Origin: a virus
Length of the DNA stretch: 47,106 nt
IMG/VR virus record: IMGVR_UViG_3300006752_004050
Location: 1-47,106 of that record
Reading direction: 5' to 3' (one strand)
Shown here: positions 7,677-15,419 of the stretch, one piece after another
How positions within the stretch are numbered: position 1 is the stretch's first letter
Layout: the number at the start of each line of letters is the position of its first letter
The notes under the pieces: generated by a model
What the model saw: only the letters and a program-made list of their open reading frames with translations
Databases searched by the model: none
Told to the model about the DNA's origin: nothing
Program-made: the position numbers and the translations under genes

Positions 7677-7758
7677 TAAAAAATACAAGAACGCACAACA
7701 CGAACGGGCAATGAAAGCGCCTATTAACGAAGATAAAATAAGAAAGGCAGGATGGTAA
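7660..7758 (+). CDS. possible very small protein
   Basis: A 32-codon frame from the ATG at 7660 (MRGALDKKYKNAQ...), overlapping the queE end by 17 bases and stopping three bases before the next gene. Highly charged and helical. It fills the only space between queE and the following gene, which supports it weakly. The upstream part of the same open frame inside queE is a shadow. Confidence 0.4.
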   Translation: MRGALDKKYKNAQHERAMKAPINEDKIRKAGW

Positions 7759-7761
7759 AAT

Positions 7762-8148
7762 ATGTGGGATAAAATAAAAAACACCGTAAGTAAATTACAA
7801 GGTAAAAAAGAAGAAACAGTAACAACTAACGAAGACAAGCGCAGAGCAATTCTTGCAAAAGAAAAAGAAGAAGCAACTGCTAAAGGTGAACCTTGGGTAG
7901 CTGTATTAGATACACAACTTAATCCAGATAACATTAAGAACGGGTTCTTTGAGCTCGATTGGAATAACCAGTTTATTGAAGAACTACTTGATGCAGGATA
8001 CACTGGTGAAACAAATGAACAAATTGTAGATGGTTGGTTTAAAACTATTGCTGTACAAATACTAGGTGAACAAGGTGTAGAGACAGCAAGAGATATGGGT
8101 TACATTAATGTAGTACCAATTGACAAAGATAAATCGGAAGTTTCCTAA
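7762..8148 (+). CDS. conserved-type T4-like marine phage protein
   Basis: A 128-residue protein. The basic, lysine-rich N-terminus (residues 1-45) leads into a conserved-looking core: EPWVAVLDTQLNPDN (about 43-57), GFFELDWNNQFIEELLDAGY (60-79) and QIVDGWFKTIA. I recall the NGFFELDWN segment from many T4-like cyanophages, where it is annotated hypothetical. No catalytic residues are evident. Its stop overlaps the next ATG. Confidence 0.6.
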   Translation: MWDKIKNTVSKLQGKKEETVTTNEDKRRAILAKEKEEATAKGEPWVAVLDTQLNPDNIKNGFFELDWNNQFIEELLDAGYTGETNEQIVDGWFKTIAVQILGEQGVETARDMGYINVVPIDKDKSEVS

Positions 8149-8300
8149 TGATGACCGAAATACAAGTTAGATCAGAATACAGAAAAATAAGGAAAGATGA
8201 CCCAACATTTGCAGAATGTTGGCCGGACACAGATAGATCATTTTACGAATGGTGTTCGCAATATTTAGATTACCAGCATATAAGAGATTCTGATGCGTGA
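8148..8300 (+). CDS. small protein of 50 residues
   Basis: Runs from ATG 8148 (TAATG overlap with the previous stop) to TGA 8298, overlapping the next ATG at 8293. It is acidic and aromatic, with ECWPDTDRSFYEWCSQYLD (about 23-41). The exact fit between two coupled genes supports it as real. No family is recognised. Confidence 0.55.
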   Translation: MMTEIQVRSEYRKIRKDDPTFAECWPDTDRSFYEWCSQYLDYQHIRDSDA

Positions 8301-8685
8301 CGATTTAATGGTACAACAGCAAGTAGACAGTATATGGCAACACATGGTTGGTGTCATTTGCTTAAATTGTACAAACCGTAAACAAGTAAAAAGAGTATTA
8401 CCTTTGTTATTTGGTATTTGTCCTACACCAGTACACTTAATAAATACTTCACCAAACACAATTAAAATGATTATCCAAACTTTGGGTATGGTAAATGTCC
8501 GTTATAAGCGTTTACGCAAGATGTCAGAAGATTATTTGACATGGAACGGAGATGATGCTACAGATCTATATGGTATCGGTAAGTATGGTAGTGATAGTTA
8601 TGAACTGTTTTACAAAAAAAGAGTGCCAGATAATATCGGTGATCACGAATTAAAGCGTTATGTAGATGAAGAATTTAATGCTTGA
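8293..8685 (+). CDS. MBD4-like mismatch DNA glycosylase, compact HhH-GPD protein
   Basis: 130 residues that align by eye along the whole glycosylase domain of vertebrate MBD4: ICLNCTNRKQVKRVLPLLF (22-40) against its IFLNRTSGKMAIPVLW, an NTSPNTIKMIIQTLGM helix, then the hairpin-helix-hairpin LYGIGKYGSDSY (92-103) against LHGIGKYGNDSY, and GDHELKRYVDEEF (116-128) against EDHKLNKYHDWLW. D117 falls on the catalytic Asp of that family. These enzymes excise T or U (or modified bases) opposite G. No iron-sulfur cysteines are present, as in MBD4. It may repair deaminated bases or act on host or modified DNA. Confidence 0.8.
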   Translation: MRDDLMVQQQVDSIWQHMVGVICLNCTNRKQVKRVLPLLFGICPTPVHLINTSPNTIKMIIQTLGMVNVRYKRLRKMSEDYLTWNGDDATDLYGIGKYGSDSYELFYKKRVPDNIGDHELKRYVDEEFNA

Positions 8686-8710
8686 CACAAGCCAGATCTG
8701 GTGCTATAAT
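8682..8710 (+). promoter_or_regulatory. consensus sigma70-type promoter for the exonuclease gene
   Basis: TTGACA at 8682-8687 and TATAAT at 8705-8710 with a 17-base spacer, an exact consensus. The -35 overlaps the stop of the glycosylase gene, and the exonuclease ATG is 30 bases after the -10. Confidence 0.87.
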
Positions 8711-8739
8711 AATACTATAAATTATACAAAGGCAAACTA

Positions 8740-9726
8740 ATGGCAACTTATATTCTAGTAGACACAGCTAACACATTCTTTCGTGCTAGGCATGTAGTAC
8801 GAGGCGACATTGACACTAAAATTGGCATGGCATTCCATATAACACTTAGTGGTGTTAAAAAGGCATGGCGTGACTTTGATGCTGATCATGTTGTATTTTG
8901 TTTAGAAGGTCGTAGCTGGCGCAAGGATTTTTACGAGCCTTACAAGCGAAACAGACAAGAAAGTCGTGATGCACTTACTCCTTCGCAGGCAGACGAAGAT
9001 AAAGTATTTTGGGAGTGCTTTGACGAGTTTAAGGACTTTGTTACAGACAAGACTAATTGTACTGTTATGCGACATCCGCAACTAGAAGCTGATGATCTTA
9101 TTGCAGGTTGGGTACAAGCACACCCTAACGATAATCATGTTATTATTAGTACTGACGGTGACTTTGCACAATTAGTTGCACCTAATTGTAAACAGTATAA
9201 TGGTATACAGAATGTTACTATTACACATGAAGGCTACTTTGATGACAAAGGCAATCATGTAATTGATAAGAAAACTAAAGAAGCAAAGCCTGCGCCTGAT
9301 CCTGCGTTTATGTTGTTTGAGAAATGTATGCGTGGCGATACTAGCGACAATGTGTTTAGTGCGTATCCAGGTGTGCGTAAGAAAGGCACTAAGAATAAAG
9401 TAGGACTTATTGAAGCATTTGCAGACAAAGACACTAAAGGCTATAACTGGAATAACATGATGTTACAGCGTTGGACTGATCATGAAGGTGCTGAACATCG
9501 TGTACTAGATGACTATACACGTAATGTAACACTTTGTGATTTGACTGCACAGCCTGCAGACATTAGAAAGATAATTAATAACGTAATTGAAGAACATATG
9601 ACACCTAAAGAAGTACAGCAGGTTGGTATGCGTCTTATGAAGTTTTGTGCTAAATGGGATATGCAACGCATTGCAGACCAGGCGCAAACATTTGCAGAAC
9701 CATTACAAGCGAGGTATCCAGCATGA
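8740..9726 (+). CDS. 5'-3' exonuclease / RNase H (FEN-type, T4 Rnh family)
   Basis: A 328-residue flap endonuclease-like nuclease that removes RNA primers and flaps during phage replication. The acidic two-metal site is visible: LVDTANT (6-12, D8), LEADDLIAG (115-123) and ISTDGDFAQL (136-145), followed by MRGDTSDNV (197-205), the second acidic cluster and start of the helix-hairpin-helix region. Size and order fit T4 RNase H. It has its own consensus promoter, as expected of an early replication gene, and overlaps the next gene by four bases. Confidence 0.9.
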   Translation: MATYILVDTANTFFRARHVVRGDIDTKIGMAFHITLSGVKKAWRDFDADHVVFCLEGRSWRKDFYEPYKRNRQESRDALTPSQADEDKVFWECFDEFKDFVTDKTNCTVMRHPQLEADDLIAGWVQAHPNDNHVIISTDGDFAQLVAPNCKQYNGIQNVTITHEGYFDDKGNHVIDKKTKEAKPAPDPAFMLFEKCMRGDTSDNVFSAYPGVRKKGTKNKVGLIEAFADKDTKGYNWNNMMLQRWTDHEGAEHRVLDDYTRNVTLCDLTAQPADIRKIINNVIEEHMTPKEVQQVGMRLMKFCAKWDMQRIADQAQTFAEPLQARYPA

Positions 9727-10187
9727 AAGCAAAAGAAATAGTAAAAAATAAATTTTGGATTTTATCTAATAATAGTGAGAATGTAGGAACTATTAGTTTC
9801 AATGACGAGCAATATATGCTTAGTGATTCCAAAGGAAGTAGATTTTTTAACGATACGCTGGAAATACAAGAATGTTTGCAAAGCAAAGTTAGTTGGCAAG
9901 ACTTAGAAATTAAAGAAGTTGTGCCAGAAAAAATTGTTAATACATATCCAACTAGTTGTTTGCCTTATAATGATATGTATGACGTAAAACGCAAATTGCC
10001 ATTATTTACAAAGAGCAAAAAAAGTAAAAGTTTATACTGTGCAGGATATTATACAATACGTTTTGAAAAGGGTTGGGTTAAAAGTTTTTGTCCTAAACTA
10101 ATAACTATAGAACGTTATGACTATAGAGGACCATTTAAAACTGAACTAGAAATGAGAACGGAGTTATCACGTGTCAACACAAAATGA
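9723..10187 (+). CDS. conserved-type phage protein of unknown function
   Basis: 154 residues from the ATG at 9723, which overlaps the exonuclease stop (ATGA). The opening EIVKNKFWILSNNSENVGTI and the later LYCAGYYTIRFEKGWVKSF (about 102-120) match the style of a hypothetical protein I recall next to the T4-like RNase H in marine phages. Mixed alpha/beta and basic. No catalytic motif. Confidence 0.5.
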   Translation: MKAKEIVKNKFWILSNNSENVGTISFNDEQYMLSDSKGSRFFNDTLEIQECLQSKVSWQDLEIKEVVPEKIVNTYPTSCLPYNDMYDVKRKLPLFTKSKKSKSLYCAGYYTIRFEKGWVKSFCPKLITIERYDYRGPFKTELEMRTELSRVNTK

Positions 10188-10416
10188 GCCGTTAAATACA
10201 GCACCTATACAGCAATTTATTTCACAAGTTAAGAGTGCTGATGCAAGTCAAGCAAAGGAAATAAAGTTAACAGCCCAACAAGCAAAAAGACTTGCTTTTA
10301 CCTTAGGCGAAGTAATGACTAGATTAAATGGTGATCTTGAACAGATACTTGCACGTAAAAACTCAGGTGCCGATGATGTAATCCAAGTTAATATGGATAG
10401 CGGTTCAAATTGGTAA
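10171..10416 (+). CDS. small phage protein with GTG start
   Basis: An 81-residue protein starting at GTG 10171 with ACGGAG about 8 bases upstream; no ATG fits. The core KEIKLTAQQAKRLAFTLGEV (about 29-48) is helical and amphipathic, followed by MTRLNGDLEQIL. It overlaps the previous gene by 17 bases. No family is recognised; it is plausible as a small DNA- or protein-binding factor. Confidence 0.5.
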   Translation: MSTQNEPLNTAPIQQFISQVKSADASQAKEIKLTAQQAKRLAFTLGEVMTRLNGDLEQILARKNSGADDVIQVNMDSGSNW

Positions 10417-10583
10417 TAGGTAAATTCAGTTTAGGTATTGTAGGATTTACCCATATTCAAGGACAATGGACTTGGGACGTTCTAGTTGTACGAGGCAAAC
10501 ACTGTTATAATATACCTGTACCTTATCCTATATATAAAATTATACACTACTTTTGGTCTAAAAAGTTGTCTAAAAAAGGATAA
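10410..10583 (+). CDS. possible small hydrophobic protein with TTG start
   Basis: A 57-codon frame from TTG 10410, the only usable start because an in-frame TAG lies 12 bases earlier. It encodes an aromatic, partly hydrophobic protein (KFSLGIVGFTHIQGQWTWDV) with a basic end (KKLSKKG). It overlaps the previous gene by seven bases and fills an otherwise empty 200-base gap. Its TAA stop is also the first part of the late-promoter-like motif. Confidence 0.45.
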   Translation: MVIGKFSLGIVGFTHIQGQWTWDVLVVRGKHCYNIPVPYPIYKIIHYFWSKKLSKKG

Positions 10584-10590
10584 ATATATG
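10579..10590 (+). promoter_or_regulatory. late-promoter-like motif (GATAAATATAT)
   Basis: TAAATATATGCGTA at 10581-10594 is identical over 14 bases to 14166-14179, and both lie 35-40 bases before a start codon. TATAAATA is the T4 late promoter consensus, and marine T4-like phages use close variants. Confidence 0.6.
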
Positions 10591-10615
10591 CGTACTTAAT
10601 AAGATAGGAACGCAT

Positions 10616-10903
10616 ATGAGTAGACCAAAACCAACTGTATTAGCAGAGCATATTGATAAAAAAACGTACAAAGCTGATCAAGTATTACAAGCAGAAGCCA
10701 TCTGGGCTGTGTTTTACGAAAACGCTCCGTTTAACTTAAAAAGTTCAAACGTTCTTACAAGCTACCCAGGACCTAAATACAAAAAAACTAGTTTTTCAAA
10801 TCCGGGGCATGCACACAATCTTGCTACAAAAATGAATTCTCTTTTTAAAACAGATCTATTTACTGTTGTTAAATTAACTTCAGGTGAAACTGTTGAAGAA
10901 TGA
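10616..10903 (+). CDS. conserved-type T4-like phage protein
   Basis: A 95-residue protein with MSRPKPTVLAEHIDKKTYK at the start and AIWAVFYENAPFNLKSSN (about 28-45), YPGPKYKKTSFSNPGHAHNLA (about 50-70) and FTVVKLTSGE at the end. I recognise this as a family recurring in T4-like cyanophages without assigned role. It is preceded by a late-type promoter and coupled to the next gene (ATGA), which suggests a virion or late function. Confidence 0.6.
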   Translation: MSRPKPTVLAEHIDKKTYKADQVLQAEAIWAVFYENAPFNLKSSNVLTSYPGPKYKKTSFSNPGHAHNLATKMNSLFKTDLFTVVKLTSGETVEE

Positions 10904-11298
10904 ACTGGAAAGAAACATACACAAAAGTATTCTTAAAACAATCAGGTAAAGCTATAAGTGATTTATCTGTAAAAGAGTACCTTCCTCTATGGTGGAAGAA
11001 CACTCGAGAAAAAGATACCGGCGGACTTCGTCTTACAGATGCCGGTTTTGAATTTATTACAACCGAAATAGATTTACAAACTTACGAAATACCATATCCC
11101 CAAGAATTCGAACTTACAACTAATACAATAATATGGATGGATAACTTTATAGATTGTCCGTATTATTTGGCTCCAAGATGTATTATAGTTACAAACGAAA
11201 AAAAGGCTATGGAATTAAGCCTTTTTAGCGGAGATGTACGTAAATATGGGCTACAAAAAGCTCTTACTAGGCAGAAAAAAGAATCCAAAAGTGGTTGA
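10900..11298 (+). CDS. conserved-type phage protein of unknown function
   Basis: 132 residues, tryptophan- and lysine-rich (YLPLWWKNTREKD at about 27-39; GGLRLTDAGFEFI at about 41-53). The GLRLTDxGF motif recurs in hypothetical proteins of marine myophages in my memory. The C-terminus is basic. Translationally coupled to the preceding gene. The promoter -35 for the ATPase gene overlaps its stop region. Confidence 0.5.
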   Translation: MNWKETYTKVFLKQSGKAISDLSVKEYLPLWWKNTREKDTGGLRLTDAGFEFITTEIDLQTYEIPYPQEFELTTNTIIWMDNFIDCPYYLAPRCIIVTNEKKAMELSLFSGDVRKYGLQKALTRQKKESKSG

Positions 11299-11323
11299 CC
11301 TTTAGTTAAAACGGTGTTATTAT
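11295..11323 (+). promoter_or_regulatory. sigma70-type promoter for the ATPase gene
   Basis: TTGACC at 11295-11300 and TATTAT at 11318-11323 with a 17-base spacer: one mismatch in each box. The ATPase ATG lies 56 bases beyond the -10. Confidence 0.65.
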
Positions 11324-11379
11324 ATATACATACTTAGAAATAACGTATGGCACTGAACACAACAAAAGAGGAATACACA

Positions 11380-12471
11380 ATGGATAATATTACAGCACTA
11401 CGCACCGTATCACCAAATAGCGCAAAGAAAAGCATTTTACGTGCTTTTAAGAAAAAACGTCCGTTGTTTATGTGGGGACCTCCAGGTATTGGTAAATCCG
11501 ATATTGTAGGGCAAATCACTAAACAACTTAAAAATTCACACTTAATTGACATTCGTTTGTCTCTTTGGGAACCTACAGATATTAAAGGTATTCCATACTA
11601 TGCGGCAAATGATAATGTTATGGCTTGGGCACCTCCGCAAGAACTTCCAACAGAAGAATTTGCGGCACAATATGATAATATTGTACTGTTCTTAGACGAA
11701 ATGAATTCTGCGGCGCCGGCTGTACAAGCGGCTGCTTATCAGCTTATTCTTAACAGACGTGTAGGACAATACAAATTACCAGACAATGTTCTTATTGTAG
11801 CAGCTGGTAATAGAGAAGCAGACAAAGGCGTTACTTATAGAATGCCTGCTCCGTTAGCAAATCGTTTTGTACATATTGAGCTTGCTGTTAACTTCGATGA
11901 TTGGTTTGCTTGGGCTGTAGAAAACAAAATACATAACGATGTTGTAGGTTATCTTACTTTTAGTAAGAAGGACTTGTACGACTTTGATCCTAAATCACCA
12001 AGTCGTTCTTTTGCAACACCTCGTTCATGGTCATTTGTATCAGAACTACTAGATGACGATGATGATGAAAATACCACAACTGACTTAGTCAGTGGTTCAG
12101 TAGGCGAAGGCCTTGCTGTAAAGTTTATGGCACACCGTAAAGTAGCGTCAACAATGCCTAATCCAACAGATATTTTGGATGGCAAAGTAAAAGAGATGAA
12201 GACAAAAGAAATCAGTGCCATGTATTCCTTAACTGTCTCACTCTGCTATGAACTTAAAGAAGCGTCCGATAAGAACGATAAAAAGTTTGACGATAAAGTT
12301 AATAACTTTTTACGTTTTGCAATGGATAACTTCGAAACAGAATTGGTTGTAATGGGTATTAAACTTGCTCTTACACAATATTCACTACCAATCGATCCAG
12401 ATGAAGTAGAATGTTTTGATGAATTCCACGAACGTTTTGGCAAGTACATTACAGCTGCACAACAGGTGTAA
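11380..12471 (+). CDS. MoxR/CobS-type AAA+ ATPase
   Basis: 363 residues from the ATG at 11380, chosen over 11347 because AAGAGGA lies eight bases upstream. The AAA+ motifs are complete: Walker A WGPPGIGKS (32-40), Walker B LFLDEMNS (103-110), sensor 1 VAAGN (140-144) and PAPLANRF (156-163) with the arginine-finger-type Arg. MoxR/CobS proteins remodel VWA-domain partners, and the next gene encodes exactly such a partner. Cyanophage relatives are often labelled CobS, but here a protein-remodelling pair fits better than cobalt insertion. The target is unknown. Confidence 0.85.
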   Translation: MDNITALRTVSPNSAKKSILRAFKKKRPLFMWGPPGIGKSDIVGQITKQLKNSHLIDIRLSLWEPTDIKGIPYYAANDNVMAWAPPQELPTEEFAAQYDNIVLFLDEMNSAAPAVQAAAYQLILNRRVGQYKLPDNVLIVAAGNREADKGVTYRMPAPLANRFVHIELAVNFDDWFAWAVENKIHNDVVGYLTFSKKDLYDFDPKSPSRSFATPRSWSFVSELLDDDDDENTTTDLVSGSVGEGLAVKFMAHRKVASTMPNPTDILDGKVKEMKTKEISAMYSLTVSLCYELKEASDKNDKKFDDKVNNFLRFAMDNFETELVVMGIKLALTQYSLPIDPDEVECFDEFHERFGKYITAAQQV

Positions 12472-12483
12472 CCATAAAAGAGT

Positions 12484-12512
12484 TGGGCGTCTCTATAAAA
12501 ACGCCCATTTTT
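12484..12512 (+). terminator. rho-independent terminator after the ATPase gene
   Basis: TGGGCGT (12484-12490) and ACGCCCA (12501-12507) form a 7-pair stem with a 10-base loop, followed directly by TTTTT. It lies 12 bases after the ATPase stop and just before the next promoter, so the two partner genes are transcribed separately. Confidence 0.85.
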
Positions 12513-12514
12513 AC

Positions 12515-12543
12515 TTGACAAATAGTGTAAATATGTGTATACT
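12515..12543 (+). promoter_or_regulatory. sigma70-type promoter for the metallopeptidase/VWA gene
   Basis: TTGACA at 12515-12520 and TATACT at 12538-12543, 17-base spacer, immediately after the terminator. The gene starts 29 bases after the -10. Confidence 0.85.
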
Positions 12544-12571
12544 GTAAGTATAACAATTAGGAATAGGCACA

Positions 12572-13894
12572 ATGATCAAAGACGTATTATATAATGTAGA
12601 AGGTACTAAGCACTGGACACCTGATCCAGATATTACACCAGAGCAACTTGAAGAAATGCGTGTAGATGTTTTAGAACGTATTATTGTTGCAAGAGTTGGC
12701 TTACTACTTCGACACCCATTCTTTGGTAATATGGCAACACGTTTGCGTATTTTAGCCGCAGATGAATGGTGCCCGACAGCGGCTGTAGACGGTCGTAATT
12801 TATATTTTAACACACAATTCTTTAACAAAATGAATAACAAAGAAATTGAATTTGTTATTGCACACGAAATTTTACATTGTGTATTTGATCACTTAGGACG
12901 TAGAGAAGGACGTGATCCTAAGTTATATAACATTGCCGCTGATTATATTGTTAATAATCTATTAGTACGTGATCGTATTGGTGAAAAACCCAGCTTCATT
13001 GATTGTTTTCAAGACTTTAAATATGACACGTGGACTAGTGAAGAAGTATATGATGATATTTACGAACAAGCAAAACAGAACGGTCAAGACTTTTTAGAAC
13101 AACTTGGAGAAATGTTGGACGAACACCTTGATGGTTTAGGTGATGATGCTAACGGTGAAGGTGACGCAGGCGAAGAACAAGATAGCAAAGGCAATAAAGT
13201 AAGTAAGAAAAAACCTAAATTTTCTAAAGAAGAAATGCGTAAGATCAAAGACGAAGTTAAAGAAAGTATGCTTAGTGCTGCACAAGCCGCTGGAGCAGGC
13301 AATACTCCTGCTGAAGTACAACGTATGATTAAAGAGCTTACTGAACCTAAAATGAACTGGCGTGAAATTATTCGACAACAAATCCAGTCTACTATTAAAC
13401 ATGATTTTACTTTTAGTCGTCCATCACGTAAAGGATGGCATACTGGTGCTATTCTTCCTGGCATGAATTTTGATGATGAAATTGATATCTGTGTAGGATT
13501 AGATATGAGTGGCTCAATTGGCGACCATCAAGCAAAAGACTTTTTAAGTGAAGTCAAAGGTATCATGGAAGAGTTTAAATCTTACAATATTAAATTATGG
13601 TGCTTTGATACAAAGGTATATAACGAACAAGACTTTAGTGCAGATGGCGGTGAAGATTTGCTTGATTATGAAATCATCGGAGGCGGCGGTACCGACTTTG
13701 ATGTGAATTGGCAGTATATGAAAGAAAACGATATACAGCCTAAAAAGTTTATTATGTTTACAGATGGCTATCCTTGGAATAGCTGGGGAGATCCAGAATA
13801 TTGTGAAACGGTTTTTATTATACACGGACACCGAGACAAGGAACTAGAAGCGCCATTTGGCATAACAGCACACTATGAACAAAACGTTGCATAA
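12572..13894 (+). CDS. DUF2201-type metallopeptidase-like and VWA domain protein
   Basis: 440 residues in three parts. Residues 30-165 form a zinc-peptidase-like domain with HEILHCVFDH (98-107) and AADYIVNN (122-129). Residues 180-250 are an acidic then basic low-complexity linker. Residues 300-440 are a von Willebrand A-like domain with an intact MIDAS-type site: LDMSGSIGD (310-318), GGGTDF (371-376) and MFTDGYP (395-401). Such proteins work with MoxR-type ATPases like the one encoded just upstream, probably as a chaperone or processing pair. Present in many T4-like marine phages; the substrate is unknown. Confidence 0.82.
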   Translation: MIKDVLYNVEGTKHWTPDPDITPEQLEEMRVDVLERIIVARVGLLLRHPFFGNMATRLRILAADEWCPTAAVDGRNLYFNTQFFNKMNNKEIEFVIAHEILHCVFDHLGRREGRDPKLYNIAADYIVNNLLVRDRIGEKPSFIDCFQDFKYDTWTSEEVYDDIYEQAKQNGQDFLEQLGEMLDEHLDGLGDDANGEGDAGEEQDSKGNKVSKKKPKFSKEEMRKIKDEVKESMLSAAQAAGAGNTPAEVQRMIKELTEPKMNWREIIRQQIQSTIKHDFTFSRPSRKGWHTGAILPGMNFDDEIDICVGLDMSGSIGDHQAKDFLSEVKGIMEEFKSYNIKLWCFDTKVYNEQDFSADGGEDLLDYEIIGGGGTDFDVNWQYMKENDIQPKKFIMFTDGYPWNSWGDPEYCETVFIIHGHRDKELEAPFGITAHYEQNVA

Positions 13895-14168
13895 ATTTAA
13901 AGAACCAAATCCACTAAATTTATTTGGAATTAGGCGCCTAAAAGTGCCTAGTCCTCATTGCGATTACATTAAAATACCACTTCGATATAACTTAGAACGT
14001 AGTATACAAAAATGGATCGATGATAATCTAAAAGGCCGATATTATATAGGAACTACTATAACAATTACAGAAGGTAGTGGTACTGAAACTGTATGTAAAA
14101 TCGGATTTGAAGATACTAAAGAACTTTCGTATTTCACTTTGGCATGCCCACTTTTAAAATACAAGTAA
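13875..14168 (+). CDS. conserved-type T4-like phage protein
   Basis: A 97-residue protein that overlaps the previous gene by 20 bases. RRLKVPSPHCDYIKIPLRYN (about 20-39), SIQKWIDDNLKGRYYIG (43-59) and ELSYFTLACPLLKY (83-96) match a small protein I recall as widespread in T4-like cyanophages. It may be a virion or replication accessory; no catalytic motif is visible. The TAA stop forms the start of the downstream late-type motif. Confidence 0.6.
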   Translation: MNKTLHKFKEPNPLNLFGIRRLKVPSPHCDYIKIPLRYNLERSIQKWIDDNLKGRYYIGTTITITEGSGTETVCKIGFEDTKELSYFTLACPLLKYK

Positions 14169-14175
14169 ATATATG
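14164..14175 (+). promoter_or_regulatory. late-promoter-like motif (AGTAAATATATG)
   Basis: TAAATATATGCGTA at 14166-14179 repeats the motif at 10581 exactly. The ATG of the next gene is 40 bases downstream with an AGGAGA ribosome site. The TAA is the stop codon of the preceding gene. Confidence 0.6.
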
Positions 14176-14205
14176 CGTAGTTTATATAAACACAGGAGAC
14201 AATAA

Positions 14206-14463
14206 ATGAGCGAAGATAAAAACAACGCTGACGCAAAAGCCCCAGAACAAGCTCAAGCGCCAGCACAAGAAAATGCCACAGAACTTACTATTACTGATCT
14301 AAACGCACTAAAACAGATCATTGATGTAGCAAGTCAACGTGGTGCATTCAAACCAAACGAAATGATGACTGTTGGGTCAACATACAACAAACTAGAAACG
14401 TTTCTATCAGCCGTAGCGGCACAACAGCCGGCACCTGCGCCAGACGGAACAAAAGGAGAATAA
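14206..14463 (+). CDS. conserved-type T4-like phage protein, probably late
   Basis: An 85-residue protein with low-complexity Ala/Pro/Gln ends and a folded middle, LTITDLNALKQIIDVASQRG (about 27-46) then AFKPNEMMTVGSTYNKLETFL. This middle is a familiar family in cyanomyophages with no known role. It has a late-type promoter and an AGGAGA ribosome site, and lies one base before the next virion-type gene. Confidence 0.6.
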   Translation: MSEDKNNADAKAPEQAQAPAQENATELTITDLNALKQIIDVASQRGAFKPNEMMTVGSTYNKLETFLSAVAAQQPAPAPDGTKGE

Positions 14464-14464
14464 T

Positions 14465-15073
14465 ATGGCCGCATTAAAACATGTCGGAAGAGTAACTAAG
14501 ACTAAGAAAAAATGTGCTGTAGCATATAGAGTGTTACCAGGTGATCCTGATAACTGCTTGGTAGTATTTACAGAAGCACTAGATGCAGCTGACCACGATA
14601 CTTTAATTAATTTAATTGAATCAAATAGTGGGCAAAATGCTGATGAATTTGCAGATGCTATGGCTAGAACATCTTTATCAGATGGTAGAAATATGTTAGC
14701 TGCATTTCATAAAACTGGTAAACTTACTAAGGTAGCAACAAATTTAATTGAAATGACACCAAATAATAATACGTCATTGCCATTAGATGAACTTAATAAA
14801 ACTATTGCAGAGCAAAAAGGTGTTACAGTAAACGACCTTGCTATGAAAAGTCCAGAAGGAGCAACTATTGCAGAAGTAACAAATGCACCTTTAGCTAATC
14901 CAGCAGACTCATATACAGCACCTGCAACACCCGATGTCTTGACTGACGAGGCACTTGCGGCACAATATCGATCGCAAGCAGATTCTTTGTTTAAAGAAGC
15001 AAAAACTCTTAGAGAGCAAGCAGAACAACTTGTTCCTACAAAGCGTAAGTCAAAGACAACGGCGGATGGCTAA
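14465..15073 (+). CDS. probable virion structural protein
   Basis: A 202-residue protein. The N-terminal domain (1-120), with VGRVTKTKKKCAVAYRVLPG and NLIESNSGQNADEFADAMAR, matches a structural or hypothetical protein I recall in T4-like cyanophages. The C-terminal 70 residues are Ala/Thr-rich and end in a coiled-coil-like helix (YRSQADSLFKEAKTLREQAE) and a basic tail. Its late-type promoter and its place before the tail fibre gene support a virion role; the exact structure is unknown. Confidence 0.55.
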   Translation: MAALKHVGRVTKTKKKCAVAYRVLPGDPDNCLVVFTEALDAADHDTLINLIESNSGQNADEFADAMARTSLSDGRNMLAAFHKTGKLTKVATNLIEMTPNNNTSLPLDELNKTIAEQKGVTVNDLAMKSPEGATIAEVTNAPLANPADSYTAPATPDVLTDEALAAQYRSQADSLFKEAKTLREQAEQLVPTKRKSKTTADG

Positions 15074-15377
15074 AAAAGGCAAATTACCCTCTGATATAGT
15101 TAATGCTTGGCCAGAAATATTTAAGGATATTACTATTGATGTAGTACCTATTGAGTATCTGCATAGTGTTAAGATATATTTCAACGACGGAAAAATATGG
15201 GAAATTGACGTAAAAAAGTCTAGATCTAAGCCTACTTTGGATATTGAAACAGCGTTAGAAGATTTATTTGTTGAATACGAAAGTAGCATTAAAAACATAG
15301 ATTTTAGACTAGATACACATAAGGTCAAACGAGATATTAAGAAGCGTACACAAATCTTTATGAAGAAAAGAAAGTAA
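15066..15377 (+). CDS. conserved-type T4-like phage protein
   Basis: 103 residues from the ATG at 15066, overlapping the previous gene by eight bases. PSDIVNAWPEIFKDITIDVVPIEYLHSV, read in two parts (about 8-24 and 25-35), and FRLDTHKVKRDIKKRTQIFMKKRK near the end match a family common in cyanomyophages next to structural genes. The end is very basic, which suggests contact with DNA or RNA. No enzymatic motif. Confidence 0.6.
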   Translation: MAKKGKLPSDIVNAWPEIFKDITIDVVPIEYLHSVKIYFNDGKIWEIDVKKSRSKPTLDIETALEDLFVEYESSIKNIDFRLDTHKVKRDIKKRTQIFMKKRK

Positions 15378-15381
15378 TCGG

Positions 15382-15393
15382 CATAAATACTAT
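15382..15393 (+). promoter_or_regulatory. late-promoter-like motif (CATAAATACTAT)
   Basis: ATAAATA at 15383-15389, one base off the T4 late consensus TATAAATA, 31-37 bases before the tail fibre ATG, which also has an AGGAG ribosome site. Confidence 0.6.
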
Positions 15394-15419
15394 AACAAAT
15401 ACTATTCAGGAGTAAATAG

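Noticed and set aside
7258-7758. A 166-codon + strand frame inside and beyond queE
   Set aside because: Most of it is queE in another frame; only the last 32 codons (7660-7758) fit between genes and are listed as a possible small gene.
13084-13464. A - strand frame opposite the linker of the VWA protein
   Set aside because: Its Ser/Leu-rich composition mirrors the acidic and lysine-rich linker; no start signal.
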